From: Lepas anatifera
Lineage: Eukaryota; Arthropoda; Thecostraca; Lepadidae
Direction of reading: 5' to 3'
Length of the DNA stretch: 64,000 bases
NCBI GenBank assembly: GCA_034440635.1
Contig: JAOTON010001073.1
Location: forward strand, 200,001 to 264,000
Of this stretch, positions 22,261 through 34,239 are shown in pieces. The notes beneath the pieces are model-generated. The model ran no database searches. It worked only from the letters and a program-made list of their open reading frames with translations, and was not told where the DNA came from. How positions within the stretch are numbered: position 1 is the stretch's first letter; each line of letters begins with the position of its first letter. Both the position numbers and the translations under genes were made by a program.

Positions 22261-24290
22261 ATGAAGTAATGCAAATATTTATATGCCTACATGCTACATT
22301 TATTCTTGAAATTCTTGACATTTATTCTTCTGAATTGAGCAAACAGGATTCTCTCCGGAAGCGTAACGCGTTATAATCAACGTATATTAAACGTGTCTGT
22401 GGTTCAGCACCCAGTGTCGAGTCACATTGTGGTGCTCCCACGCCTGACACACATCAATTCATGCTTAACTTTATGCTCTCATCTTCAGTCACTCGCATCT
22501 CATTATCTCCTTTTCAGAATAAAAACTGTGAGAGTCTAAAAAGGTGAGTCTAGACCTGACTTTCTTTTTTCTGACATTGACATCATTTGGATCGACAACC
22601 AGACGAGAAAATCACCATTCCCTTCGTTGCTCCCGGGGGCTGGTGAACAACAGGTTTTCACCTCGCTTGCTGGCCCTGGGGGGGGCAACGGAGGGAGTTA
22701 TATTCATTCATGCTCTCATCTTCAGTCGTTCCCACCTCATCATCATCATCCTAAATATACAAAACACGTCGCTGTAGTACGGGCAGTAAATATGTCTCTG
22801 GCTCAGCACCCAGTGTCAAGCTGCGCGTGTTTCCACAAGAGACAAACAGTTTAAAAAAATCTGCCACACATTGTTACCAGATCATGACGACGCGCGGATA
22901 GGGAGACCTGATGTTGATGTTGATGCTGTTGCCATCAGGTGGCACGTTGGTACACTAAATGCAACGTTCGACCACGTAAGGGCAGCTCACAACAGGACGT
23001 TGCCTTTTAGTTTCAGTTGCTTCAAAAGTCTTGGATTTTGGCTAAATTGAGAGAAGGCATAATCAGCATGTAGCGGTGACCCTAATTCTAGTCACCCGCA
23101 AGGTTAACAATGCCGGCCCTACCCTCTCCTCGCTCTCTGGACCCGTGTTAACACTGCTACCCACAAACAGACTGAGCACCGTTACGTCTCATGTAGTTTT
23201 CTGTCGACTCAACTTCCAAACGTACGTTTCTTGCGGACGCCGTGGGACGGAGATATATGCTCGCACGTGCCACGCCGCCTAGCACGCACAAAAACGGCAG
23301 AGGAAGCGGACCGCGACTACTGGGCGTTTGCCGGAGACTCCGACCCGACCGTGTCCCGTTCGGGGCCCTAACAAACAGTGGACCTTGTGGCGGTATCGGT
23401 GAGAGGTATAATTTATTTACCATACCAAGAGTGGCAGGGTACTGTGAGGTCACGACTTACCGTTAGTGAAGCAGTGACAGGTGGAGCATCGCGGAATACG
23501 TCCCGGACCTTTGACAGATTTGGTGGACGTGATCATTCGGGTGGTTGTATATCTCGATGTGGATCTGCATGCTAATTTTACCAGTTTAATCCTATGTTTC
23601 GGATATGGACTGGATTTGGGTTGACACCCTTGGTGCGCATATGGATTAGCCTGGATTTGGCGGAGAAACGTTGGATGCAAACTGGATCTTATCCCAATTT
23701 CATCGGCCCTCAACGCTCCAGTGACAGGCAGACCAGCGAAAAATGGTTGCCCTTCGTGCAAGAATAGAATGTGGTATTTTGCTTGTTGGTTGTGGAACGG
23801 TGCGTGGGGTCCCAGGCATCATGGCAGATCTAGGCAGGCAGCTGAGATGGCTCCCCGACATGCTTTTGTCTCACTTGTAAGTGGTCCAAAAACTTCAACA
23901 AGTGTACATAAGCCTTAATCTGATGCTAGTTAAGGTGGGTCACCATTTATTACTATGGCAATTGGTCGTTTATCCACTCGCTGTACACTCACTCATTTCT
24001 TTCACTTACTGTGGGTTCGCTCTCATTTTTGACCCCACTCTTTCCTTTTCTATTAAAATGCTCCAAAACTTGCTTTCCGTTATGGCTTCTGAACCGAGCA
24101 AAAATGTTTAGCGAAGTAGCATGCTCTGAGGGAAGCTTATTGATCTATCATTTTTGTGTTTAATGGTAAACATCAGCTTACAAAATAGCGAAAATAGACC
24201 ATTGTCACACATTATTCAAAACAGAAATCTTCAATACAAAGTTTTGAATGAATCATGAAATAAGTTAACTTCTTATTTATTTGTTTTTCT
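22261..24290. other. no gene recognised; local duplicated blocks
   Basis: Two blocks recur: CAGCACCCAGTGTC (near 22408 and 22804) and ATGCTCTCATCTTCAGTC (near 22471 and 22711). They recur in a different order and spacing, suggesting an old partial tandem duplication. A CpG-rich patch lies at 23090-23560. No coding exon can be named. Confidence 0.4.
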
Positions 24291-24297
24291 CATTCAG

Positions 24298-24505
24298 GCC
24301 ACCCCAGCGTCCACACTTGGCCAATTACAGGGAGTATTGGTGTGATGCTACAGGATCCTCTCCACCGGGCCAGATGGGACACGATAGGCGGTTTCCCGCC
24401 GTGGGGTATTGAGCCCACGCCACCCCAGATATCTCCACAACAGGCTGAGAGTCGGCGGCGCCGTATAACCTCGGCACTTGATGCGTCGTTAAACCCCAAC
24501 AAATA
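24298..24505 (+). repeat. possible SINE with conserved 3' tail
   Basis: It ends TATAACCTCGGCACTTGATG followed by CGTCGTTAAACCCCAAC. A related tail occurs at about 30640-30672 (GCCGTATACCCTTGGCCGAT, then GGTGCATCGTTAAACCCC). The repeated tail and the GGTATTGAGCCC stretch suggest a tRNA-headed SINE, but the A box is poor. Confidence 0.4.
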
Positions 24506-26940
24506 TACCAATCTGGAGACAGGCAATGAAGTCACTATGCTACCTGGCTCCTATCGCTATGTCGCACCACTCATTGAATTTTCTTGTGTGCGATATTCGT
24601 CATTTCTTAGTTTCAGTTCTTAACGAGTGGCAGAATCAAGATAACCCACAAGTCACAATCAGCAGCTTATGGAGTCCGCTTGGTGCAGCGGGTGCTTTTT
24701 CGGCTCTGTTTTGCGTTCTATTTTAGTGTTATGATTGACACCCGGAGCTGATGGGTGTAGCTCAATCAGCATTGCATCAGCGCATTGGCGCAGAGCGGTC
24801 TAGGAATTATGGTCACGCAACTGCACTTGGAGTGGCTTGTATGCGTCTATGCCGCTCTACATGGGATCTGAAGCAGGTGATGGATTGTGTTTCTTATTGT
24901 GACGGTCGCACTTTCACATTGGTATCAATAGCGGGCACTGTAGCAGCGCCAGTGTCCTTCTAGGGAAAACAGACAACTGGCTGGAATAATAACACAAACA
25001 AGCAGGGCGTACTCCTGCCTCCCATCCGTCTCGGGACTGTGGGAGACACGCGTACGTGCCACTCCTGCCCCGTTGATACCTTCCCCGCGGGCACGCAGCT
25101 TACACCGCCCACAAAGGCCATTTCGGACCCAATAATGACCCGAAGCGAAATCGATCAGTCGTGGAATGGAGGAGCGTAATCAGTGAAGCGGGGTGCGATG
25201 AATTCGGGGCAAATAAAGATGTTTTTCGCGGGTCCGCGCCGTCCGCCGCAGGGGTTCGCCCAGCTCCCATTCAGTTGGGCAGTAAACGGCAGGGGTCTCG
25301 GTCGTTATGCTCATGCGTCGGGCCGTTCTCGAAAGCCCCGAGGGCCTGATTCCATTCACCATCGGCTCCGCAGTGCCAAGCCAAATAAGCGGGCGCTCGA
25401 TTTCGCCTACTAAAGCGGACGACGAGATCGCCTACCACTCTACGTTTCGTTGGGATGGGAGCAGGCACGGGAGGCAAGCAGCCGATCTGCATGGACACTT
25501 TTCGATCTGTCCCATTATCTTGTACTGAGGCAGGTACTGGAACTCGCCGAGTTGGAACATGATGCTCAATCTGTAGGCCCTCGCTGGTTCCACCTGGAGA
25601 ATTTATTGCAAGTGCTAAATGCTTGGTCCGTAAATCAATGGTGGAAGATTGCGCGGCCTTGACAGCGCTCGGTGTTTCATTGGCGATAAAGTCTGCGGGA
25701 GGCTGTCACATTGCATGCACGGAGCCGCAGCGACAGAGCCTGCTACAGGTCCTGCCGGCGGCTTCTATTCTGACGGAGAAAGCGACTGTGGGGTGGGGGG
25801 AGGCTTTGGCTGTGGTAGTCAGTGTAAGTTACTAACTGGCCGGCTTGGCTTATTGCGGTATACTCGTGAACAGTCAATAGTAGCCGGACGACGAGTTAAA
25901 ACAGAGGCTCCGGTTCCATCTTTAGCTTCCGGATCATAAATGCTTGGTGCTCAGGTCTCAGATGTAGCGGATGTACCTGCGTGCAGTCGGTGACAGTTAG
26001 TGAATTGGGCATCCTCCACCGACTAACGGCAGTAGTTTCCGCCTTTTCTACTGGTAGTGTCACCTCAGTTGCTATCGTTTCCATCTGGTAGCGCTGTGCT
26101 GTCGTGATTGCGAGTGTGGATTTGCCCGTGTCGAATCCCACTGTCGAGGACAATGGTCGGCAAGCGTAAGTCGCAGCTATGCCTGTCGACATCGTGAATT
26201 ATGTAGTGTGATAGTGTCACTTTTACACCAACAACAAACCCCTCATTCCTGCCGCAGCAGCAATGATAAGAAGCAGGCGTCGTTATGAAGCTTGTCTCCC
26301 ATCTCCAATGTGACAGTACTACGTCTGACCAATGAGACGGATGCAGCAAACAAACGCAGGTGTCTACTGTGTGACTGTAACAAATATGTCGTGGTTATAC
26401 GAAACCTGGAAATAGATGACTCACTCACGCCTCAGGAGTGGACTAAGCCGTACTGAATGACAAGGTGGGTTTTGAGTGGGAAATCGGGCTGGTATGTACG
26501 GAAGGATTTGAAGTAAGCGCGTGGTCAGGCGCAGATTCGCTGACAAACCAAAGCAGGGCGGGTGTGTGGATCTATATATCTTCCGGACTACCCGTGCACC
26601 CGCCATGCCAAGCTGGCTTAGAGTCAAAATTTCCTTTACATTTCATTCTATTTCTTTGCCAGGATGTAATATTGGCTTTATCTCAAGAAAAAATCTGCTT
26701 CATTGCTCCAGATTGTGTTAATTTCATAATTCTACATTGAAACCAATTTATTGCGAACAAGATGCTCCGCGAAGCAACAGTTGCCTACTAAGAGCCAATT
26801 TCTATCATCTCTGAAACATGAATTCAACTTTGAATTACGTGGTGCCACTGAAAACCAAAGCAATTCAATTAATTTAGGAAAAATGGGAACCATCTATAAT
26901 TGAAGATCTACAATTCAATGTATAAGGGATCGATAGCATG
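24506..26940. other. no gene recognised
   Basis: GC-rich patch at about 25020-25480 and mixed spacer elsewhere. Open frames reach at most about 98 codons, overlap on both strands and carry no recognisable domain. Confidence 0.4.
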
Positions 26941-26954
26941 GATCAATCCGGAAG

Positions 26955-27580
26955 ATGGAACAGATTGACGGTGTCTTTTACCACCTGCCACCTTACACCT
27001 GGCCCAATCCGACAAGTCGAACAGATTGACGGTGTCTTTTACCACCAGTCAACTTGCACCTGACCCAATCCGATAAGTGGAACAGATTGACGTGTCTTTT
27101 ACCACCTGCCACCTTACACCTGGCCCAATCCGATAAGTCGAACAGATTGACGGTGTCTTTTACCACCTGCCAACTTACACCTGGCCCAATCCGATAAGTC
27201 GAACAGATTGACGGTGTCTTTTACCACCTGTCAACTTACACCTGGCCCAATCCGATAAGTCGAACAGATTGACGGTGTCTTTTACCACCTGTCAACTTAC
27301 ACCTGGCCCAATCCGATAAGTCGAACAGATTGACGGTGTCTTTTACCACCTGCCAACTTACACCTGGCCCAATCCGACAAGTCGAACAGATTGACGGTGT
27401 CTTTTACCACCTGTCAACTTACACCTGACCCAATCCGATAAGTCGAACAGATCAACAGTGTCTTTTACCACCTGTCAACTTACACCTGGCCCAATCCGAT
27501 AAATTGAACAGATTGACGGTGTCTTTTATCATCTGACACCTGGCCCAATCCGACAGATTGAACAGGTAAACGGCGACTCT
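26955..27580. repeat. 61-bp tandem repeat, about ten copies
   Basis: The unit includes GAACAGATTGACGGTGTCTT, TTACCACCTG and ACACCTGGCCCAATCCGATA. Copy starts fall at 26961, 27022, 27083, 27143 and 27204 (period 61, one copy a base short) and continue to about 27560, where the last copies decay. Because 61 is not a multiple of three, it does not support a repeat protein. Confidence 0.95.
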
Positions 27581-27599
27581 TTTCCAGCATCTGTCACGG

Positions 27600-28430
27600 A
27601 TATATCGCATTTGATAGCAGTGGGTGATAATGGCATGGTATGGTTCCATTCATACAAGTTCGATAGTCATGTTATGATTAATTTGATTCAAAGTAAGTAC
27701 TTCCGAAACCCGAATCCGCATGCTCCTAATATGCCTATTAGAATATAAGCTGCTGGAATTGTGTTGAACAAAGGAATGAATATGTGCATCGCTGCCTCTT
27801 GCCTTTTGCTCTCCGTTTTCCTAGATAATATCTGAACCAGGTCCCAAAGAAAGGATTTCTTTTCAAGAATGTTTCTCCAGAGGGATGATGGCGAGAACAC
27901 CTGACCTCAATCAAACTATAAAAACCATTTCCAGAATAGACTTACAATCCTCTTGTAACTGGCTGACACCTGATTGGCACCTAATGGTGATGAGAATATC
28001 TTCGGCAATGTCGACAGCCATGGCGCAATCCTAACGATCTCGGCGCAGCTGTGTGGTAGACGAAGCAAACCGTACTCCGGATTGTATATTACGAAAAGCT
28101 GAATGCGTGGAACACATTCCTTGTATTATTCTCTCACGCTTGGCCTCAGAGTTACTGCTTGACGCCGCTTCCAGAACACTGACGTATGTAACTTGATTCC
28201 GGTATGATCAAACGGTTTGCCAAATCGATGACGAACGGCTAGTCTTGCCCATCGTTCGACGGGGCTTACATTTTACATTGACATTCCGTCTTCTCAGTTT
28301 TGTTCGGGGTTCGTAGTTTGGGGGTGGCGTTGCCTGACCGTACGCACCGATCCGAGCTTCAATGGCCCAGAGTGGAAACTCCATGGAAAGCCGCAAAGGA
28401 GATGTCAAGGCTATTAGAGACACTGTCTGG
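27600..28430. other. no gene recognised
   Basis: Spacer. A minus-strand frame at 27688-27900 has a hydrophobic C-terminal stretch but no family resemblance. Confidence 0.4.
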
Positions 28431-28438
28431 TCTGTTAA

Positions 28439-29721
28439 CACGCGCCCTGCTGGTCCCTGGCATGACACTTCTGGTCTGTTAACACGCGCCCTGCTGGGGT
28501 CCCTGGCATGACGCACCCCGCTAGGGGGGCGAATTTCGCCCCCTCCGTATCTCATTTCCTAGGAAAGCTAAAGAAAAATTACGGACGGTGTTTGAAAGCT
28601 CTTGACGGGACGAAGAGAAATTACAGGAAGCCTTTTTATGTCAGGTCAATACTGAGGTCAGCATAGGTCAAATAATGTCCCATAGGCTTACAACTGGGCA
28701 GTGTACGTTTCCCCCTCTAGATTTTCACTCAGTGGAGCTAGAGCAAATATTTTTATATGCATTTATATGCATTTCTATGCATCGTTTGATTTCTTTCAGT
28801 GTGACCAATCGAATGATGTATAATATGACCTTGCTAGGTCAAACTGTGAAAATGACCTGATCTCGAGGTAGGTCAAGGTCACAGAGTGACCTGGTATGCT
28901 CATACTGTATATCAATCGACTCCCCGTGACAATACAACCACGATACAAGCAAAATGGGAGCTTTATCTCAATTTAGTGAGAAGTTATTGGCAAAGCATTT
29001 ACTATGGGACCAAAGTGTTCAGGTTTCATTAAATGCCAACCTAATTGACAGCTCAAAATTGCAATTTGTTATTAGATATAGATACTCCTGACCATTTAGT
29101 TTTGAAAACTTGCTTAATTATTAATTTTGTATTTTTCTTATTTCATATGTAATTTTGTCACCTTTCACTTGCTTCCATTTGATGCCAAATTCTTTACCCT
29201 GACTGTATGCTCCTGTGACCTGATATGACCCTTGAGAAGTCAGATGGTCAAAAACTCAACATTATGGTCAAGATCATGGTAAGATTACACCATTTGAGCA
29301 TTGTCAGCTTTATCTATCGCGTATTTACCGAACACGAGTCCTTTCTATTTTCTCCATAAACTTATAATGGGGTGACCAAAAAATTGACCCCACCTTAGGT
29401 CAACAATATCGAAATTCCGAGACAACAGATTTGAAGACCCTAATAGCCTCATCATATTGTGAAAGTTTCAAACTGATCAGTTGGCTGATGCTCCTTAGGC
29501 GCCGCTTCAAACTCGTAATTTTAGGTTTTGATGTCGGGTTGTTTGCCCTTAGATAGCTCCTTAACCTGACATGACCTGACCTAAAAAATTAGGTAGGATG
29601 CGCAGAATTGATTAGGGATAAGGTACTGCAAGTTTCGTTGTTCTGCGTTTTTTGGTTTTTACGTTATTTGGGGAAAACCAGGAAGAGGGGGGGCGAATTT
29701 TGCCCCCCAGCGGGGCGCGTG
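28439..29721 (+). mobile_element. TTAA-flanked element, family 2, complete copy (about 1.25 kb)
   Basis: The left end is TTAA then CACGCGCCCTGCTGGGG; the right end, reversed, is TTAA then CACGCGCCCCGCTGGGG. The left tip occurs twice, with TTAA at 28435-28438 and again at 28479-28482, a 44-base direct duplication of the end. Palindromic G/C hairpins sit inside each end (28525-28543 and about 29688-29708). The interior is rich in AGGTCA and TGACCT and matches 31366-32331. Non-coding. Confidence 0.8.
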
Positions 29722-29725
29722 TTAA

Positions 29726-31365
29726 GTCTAGACTTGGACGGTATTTTAAATTTTCACAGCACTTCATGCCACCGTGAGCATACTGCCTAAAACAAGCCGA
29801 GGTTTGCTGAATCGGCTTGAATCGGTAGGTGAGAAAAGCTAGCGCTAAAACACTGGAAGACCCGCCTATCTAATCATTTATTAATGCAATTTGGCGCAAA
29901 CGATGGAGCCAGCTCAGGTGGAACAGGTTGGTTTTTCCACCGCTGGCATTAGTGTGCTTGTGAAGTGTGTGCAGTAACTAGTGGGAATATTCCTTAAAAA
30001 CCAGGCACACGATGACTGACTCGTATGATTTGCGTGCACCCGCGTGCTGTATTTGACTGTTTGGTAGGTGGAGATGGAGCCAGGCCCCGTCCCTGGACTG
30101 CTAATTTGGACTCTTTGATAAATAGCGAGCAACCCATTTCGATCTACAAATGCTGAAAATGTCTGAAGTTCTCTCCGTGCTGATTTATTTAAATGAGCAT
30201 CAAAGCCTTAACTGATGTCTACTTATTCAGCACCAAACTAAAGGGAGGTTCCAGCCTTTTCCCAGCTCTTCCATATTGACTATGCTAATAATATCAGTTA
30301 CATTTATGCCGGACTTTTTTCTCGTTTGGCATTGGACCGAATACAGTTATCCCCCCTGAAAGCCTTTCGCGCACGAGTGATAAAGTAAACAACTGAATTA
30401 ATGATCTGTGGTGATTGCCAAGTTTTAGAGCATTGCAGTGGCGTACTTTTTCAAGTGTTCATCCACCATCAGCTCCTCCAGAAAGCAGAGATAATCGCAC
30501 ATTTTGTTTGGGTCATTTATTACCCAACGGGCACAAATGGGCTAATTTGGATGGACCCAATATATCTGAATTATTTTTTGCTTCGACGACCACTTGTATC
30601 TGCTATGTTTGTATCATCTATGCTATTTTTGGTTACGCCGTATACCCTTGGCCGATGGTGCATCGTTAAACCCCAGATAAGATTTTACATCACCAAGACC
30701 GGGGTAAGTCTTCCCCTGAACATGTTTATTTAACAATGTGCTGTTAGCATAATTTCCCTCTCAGTTATACAGAATTAATTGGTTACCTGGACAATGGTTA
30801 TTTCTACTTCTGTTAGCCTTTACCACTACATGTAGGACACACAAAGGTCTGCAGTTGGTGGTCAGCCACCTTAGGATATTTCCTCGTTAGGTTTTCAAAC
30901 ATTGTGCAGCCCTCTGAATGGGTTGCGTGCTCGGGGCTTCGTATTACACGCGCAGCTAACTCCAGACGTGACCGATTATATATCGTCTCGTCGTGCCGCG
31001 AGTGTGTGACACGAATGTCAATTTGTCACGCGTCATTGAACACGTTCGTGTCACGCGCATAGGTTTCTGCAGCCGTCCTTTTGCAAGAACTATCGGCTGT
31101 GTTGCGGCCTGTGGCTCCCCACGTGCATTGTATATATCTGCAGTGGATTTCCTGTTTCGTTTTGGTTCTGACAGCGCTCGGTACTTTTTTTCGGCCAGTA
31201 TGGCAGTGCAGCATAATGCCGGCACAGTGCACATCAGGATTTTTCCAACACCAAATAGAACGCGTACACTTGCGGTTACCACATTCGTAAGAACTGAGGT
31301 GTGTTAAAGTGAAAGCCTGAGGTAAGGTGACTCTGTTGGGACTGAAAAATGCAGCAATTATGCAC
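29726..31365. other. no gene recognised; SINE-like tail at 30640-30672
   Basis: Apart from the SINE-tail match, I see only short overlapping frames. Confidence 0.4.
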
Positions 31366-32331
31366 TTAACACCCGCCCCGGTGGGCCTCCGAGCCACCTT
31401 CGACCTTCGCCATGGTGGGGAGTGTTTGAACACTCCCTCGAACTCTGCACTTATGCGGGATAGGAAAAAACCGAAGTTGGTGGATAGATTGTAAAAATTC
31501 ACGAAGAAACTATAGCAGTCACTGTTTGGCACAGGCCAAATATTGAGGTCATGACAGGTCGAAGAAGGTGACATGTTGGGAAGTGTTTCTGGACTCTAGC
31601 GTCTGATAGAGTTGAGTTAGAACAATTTCTTAGGCACCATTCGCTTCCTCTCGTTACGGCAAATCGAATGATGTATGGTATGACTATACTGGGTCAAAAG
31701 ATAAGAATGACCTGACTTGAGGTCAGGTCAAGGTCACTTTCTGATCTAGCATAGTTAATATGCATATCAATTGACTCGCAATAATAATCCAAACGTAATC
31801 ATCATGTATTACTCACACTTACGGTAATGATACCAAAATAAAATCTTGATCGTCATTTCCTGCAAAGTTATTGACCCAAGTCTGAAAACCTGCTTAAGTA
31901 GCCTCAGATGACCTCTCAGAGGTCACACTTAAAAATTGCAACATGAGCCTGGAAAGGGGGCCCAGGACACTGCGATTTGGAGAATGTGAAGGTATTCTCA
32001 GCTATATCTACGCAACCACAGCCCAATTTCCTGTTTTCCCCATGCATTTCCAACGGAGAGGTCATGATCTATATCTGACCCTAGGTCATCGATATAAAAA
32101 TACCGGAAGACGTTTTGTAGCGCTCGGTGTACTCATGTGATACGAGTTCCAATTGGATAGATTAACCATATTTTTACCTATGCCATCTTACACTTTTTGG
32201 AGGTGAGGTTACTTGACCTGCGGTGGTGACCTGACCTGAGATGACAAGACCTTAGAATTTTGATAGAAGTGGCAGAATCGATCAAGGATAATGTATACCA
32301 TCTACGGCGGCGCTTGGCGCCGCCTTTTTTC
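31366..32331 (+). mobile_element. TTAA-flanked element, family 2, second copy
   Basis: It starts TTAACACCCGCCCCGGTGGG, with the hairpin GGGAGTGTTTGAACACTCCC at 31418-31437. It shares CGAATGATGTAT and the AGGTCAGGTCAAGGTCAC cluster (31720-31737) with 28439-29721. The right end region carries GGCGGCGCTTGGCGCCGCC (32306-32324), but no clean terminal TTAA was found. Non-coding. Confidence 0.65.
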
Positions 32332-32639
32332 GTGCCGCCGTGTTATGCTCTATCGCATGGCTATACCTCAGTTCTAGTCCTATTATAAGGGTGCCAGTTT
32401 TCCGGTAAGCGTTTTGTGGGGAGCATTACATTCACTGATTGCTTTCTGTGCCACTGGCTGTGAAAGAGGCAGCAGCTATACTAAAAGGTTGTAGAGAACT
32501 GTGAGATTTGGTTGTGTGCTGACTCCTTATGGACATCTGATGACTGTTCAATGAACAGTGTACAGGGTTCACGGCTCCTCCTCTAGAGTGGCATACTCTT
32601 TTAACATTTCACGTGCATTAGCAATGAATACTGATTGCT

Positions 32640-32645
32640 TATAAA
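32640..32645 (+). promoter_or_regulatory. possible TATA box of the EGF-domain gene
   Basis: TATAAA lies 58 bases before the ATG at 32704, which would leave a 5' leader of about 30 bases. I see no TCAGT initiator at the expected place, so this is tentative. Confidence 0.35.
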
Positions 32646-32703
32646 GGAGATGATGGGAATGTCATGCCAATGACGCATTTAGAAATGCGTAAGCAGTTCC
32701 ACG

Positions 32704-34239
32704 ATGCAACGCCTGTTTTATGTATTTATCATGATTGTACTGTTTTTCGATAGGTCAAGAACATTTAGCCTGAAGAAGGGAGTGGGCCAATTCCAGATGC
32801 AGGTAATCAATCCATTTCAGCGAGTTATAAAACGGCTGAATAAAGCTCAGGAGGCAGGACTTTATGCCGAGGTCAGCAAGAAGCAAGCAGTGCGCGGTGC
32901 TTACAACAGGCGACTCGGCATAACAAAGTCCAACATCTCTGAGTGGGTTCTCAACGTCGGGTACTCACTGCGCCACCACAAGTTCAACGGTCACGACCGT
33001 CGGTACGAGAAACAGTGGAAAGAGTCGGGGAGGGTACCGTCGCGTGACTTTTATCTTCGTTTCCCTAGACCTTCGCTCACCAACCTGCACTCTGCTGTTG
33101 CTGATCAGTGCTGGCAGAGTCTGTACCAGTGCCTCTGGTACCTCAACACCGTGATGAAGCAGATGTACACGGCACGGAGGTTTGACCCGCTCGCTGAGCT
33201 GCAGAAACACTTCAAGAACCCGGCCACCGTGGCCAACGTGGCCACGTGGCGCTCGGAGCATCGTGATGACTTTGAGAACCAGCTGAAGAAACACACGTAC
33301 CGCTGCTCAATGCTGCACAAGGTCAGTCGCGATGCTCCTGACCCTTTTCACAGTTTCATCGAGCGCTTTCGCTGGATGACCACGGCCAGCTACTTCATGT
33401 GCTGGTACACGATGCACCAGATGCCCGAGTTGGCCTACTTCGCCGAGCGGTGCGACAACTACGCCGACTGCATGCAGACCCCGGGCTCGACCGAGGTCGG
33501 CAACCAGGACCCGCGCGTGCGTTCTGCCGACACACCGTTCGCCTGTGCTCTCTACAGCTTCTGCCCGGAAATCTGCTGCCCGCTGAGATCTGTGCACGCG
33601 ATGGAACAGTGCACAGAATCGCCTCTCAATCCGTGCCTGCCCGACAACCGACCCGGCGAGCGCGAGTGTCAGCTGGACATGACCAACAACAGACACTTTG
33701 ACGCCCTCATCGCCAACTACTTCAACGTCACATGCAAGTGTCCGCGCGGACACGCGTTCAGCTCCTACTTCCGACGCTGTGTGGATGTGGACGAGTGTTT
33801 CGACGGCACCGACAACTGCGACCGCACCAGCCAGTCGTGCATCAACCAGCGCGGCTCCTTCGACTGCGTCTGTCGCTACGGCTACGCCTTCAACGAGAGC
33901 GAGAAGGCGTGTCTGCCGTCCAGTGAAGTGATCCTGGGAGCTGCGGCCGCCATCACGCAGCTGCGTCACCAGTCCGAGAACAGGTCTCTGACGCAGAGGC
34001 TGCAGCAGATCGAGCGCGACCTCCGCGACAACAAGATCAAGGACTACTTTGCCTGGCTTCCGTTTGACTTTTCCGCGGTGCCCAAGTTGGGTGAGGTGAC
34101 GGCAAAGTTCCAGAAGCTGCGGAAGTTTGTGTCGCTGATGCGAGGAGCGGCTGGAAGTTGTTCACAAAGAAGTGGAGGCCTTGTGATTTTTGGTGTTATC
34201 GTTTCCGGCTCCTTTCTCTTGATGAGGACGACTGTTTGA
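32704..34239 (+). CDS. secreted or membrane-anchored protein with one calcium-binding EGF domain
   Basis: The frame encodes 511 residues. Residues 1 to about 22 are hydrophobic (LFYVFIMIVLFF) and fit a signal peptide. Residues about 30-350 form a cysteine-containing region of no family I recognise. Residues 361-403 are a calcium-binding EGF domain: it starts DVDEC and contains CINQRGSFDC, the Asp/Asn hydroxylation pattern. Residues 492-506 are hydrophobic close to the C-terminus, fitting a GPI signal or a short membrane anchor. NIS, NVT, NES and NRS are possible glycosylation sites. Such a domain usually mediates protein contacts outside the cell; the exact role is unknown. Codon third positions are strongly G/C-biased in the middle, unlike the flanks, supporting real coding. 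TTTTTCGATAG at 32742-32752 could instead be a splice acceptor, in which case an upstream exon is missing and the first 17 residues are intron. Confidence 0.85.
   Translation: MQRLFYVFIMIVLFFDRSRTFSLKKGVGQFQMQVINPFQRVIKRLNKAQEAGLYAEVSKKQAVRGAYNRRLGITKSNISEWVLNVGYSLRHHKFNGHDRRYEKQWKESGRVPSRDFYLRFPRPSLTNLHSAVADQCWQSLYQCLWYLNTVMKQMYTARRFDPLAELQKHFKNPATVANVATWRSEHRDDFENQLKKHTYRCSMLHKVSRDAPDPFHSFIERFRWMTTASYFMCWYTMHQMPELAYFAERCDNYADCMQTPGSTEVGNQDPRVRSADTPFACALYSFCPEICCPLRSVHAMEQCTESPLNPCLPDNRPGERECQLDMTNNRHFDALIANYFNVTCKCPRGHAFSSYFRRCVDVDECFDGTDNCDRTSQSCINQRGSFDCVCRYGYAFNESEKACLPSSEVILGAAAAITQLRHQSENRSLTQRLQQIERDLRDNKIKDYFAWLPFDFSAVPKLGEVTAKFQKLRKFVSLMRGAAGSCSQRSGGLVIFGVIVSGSFLLMRTTV

Noticed and set aside
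26955..27580. Regular repeats that might suggest a CRISPR array
   Set aside because: The whole 61-bp unit is repeated without unique spacers, and the setting is animal DNA with introns and transposons. It is a tandem satellite.
31026..31574. 182-codon minus-strand frame
   Set aside because: Half of it lies inside a TTAA-element copy and the rest shows no domain.
33307..33969. 220-codon minus-strand frame opposite the EGF gene
   Set aside because: It is the shadow of the G/C-biased third positions of the real plus-strand gene.
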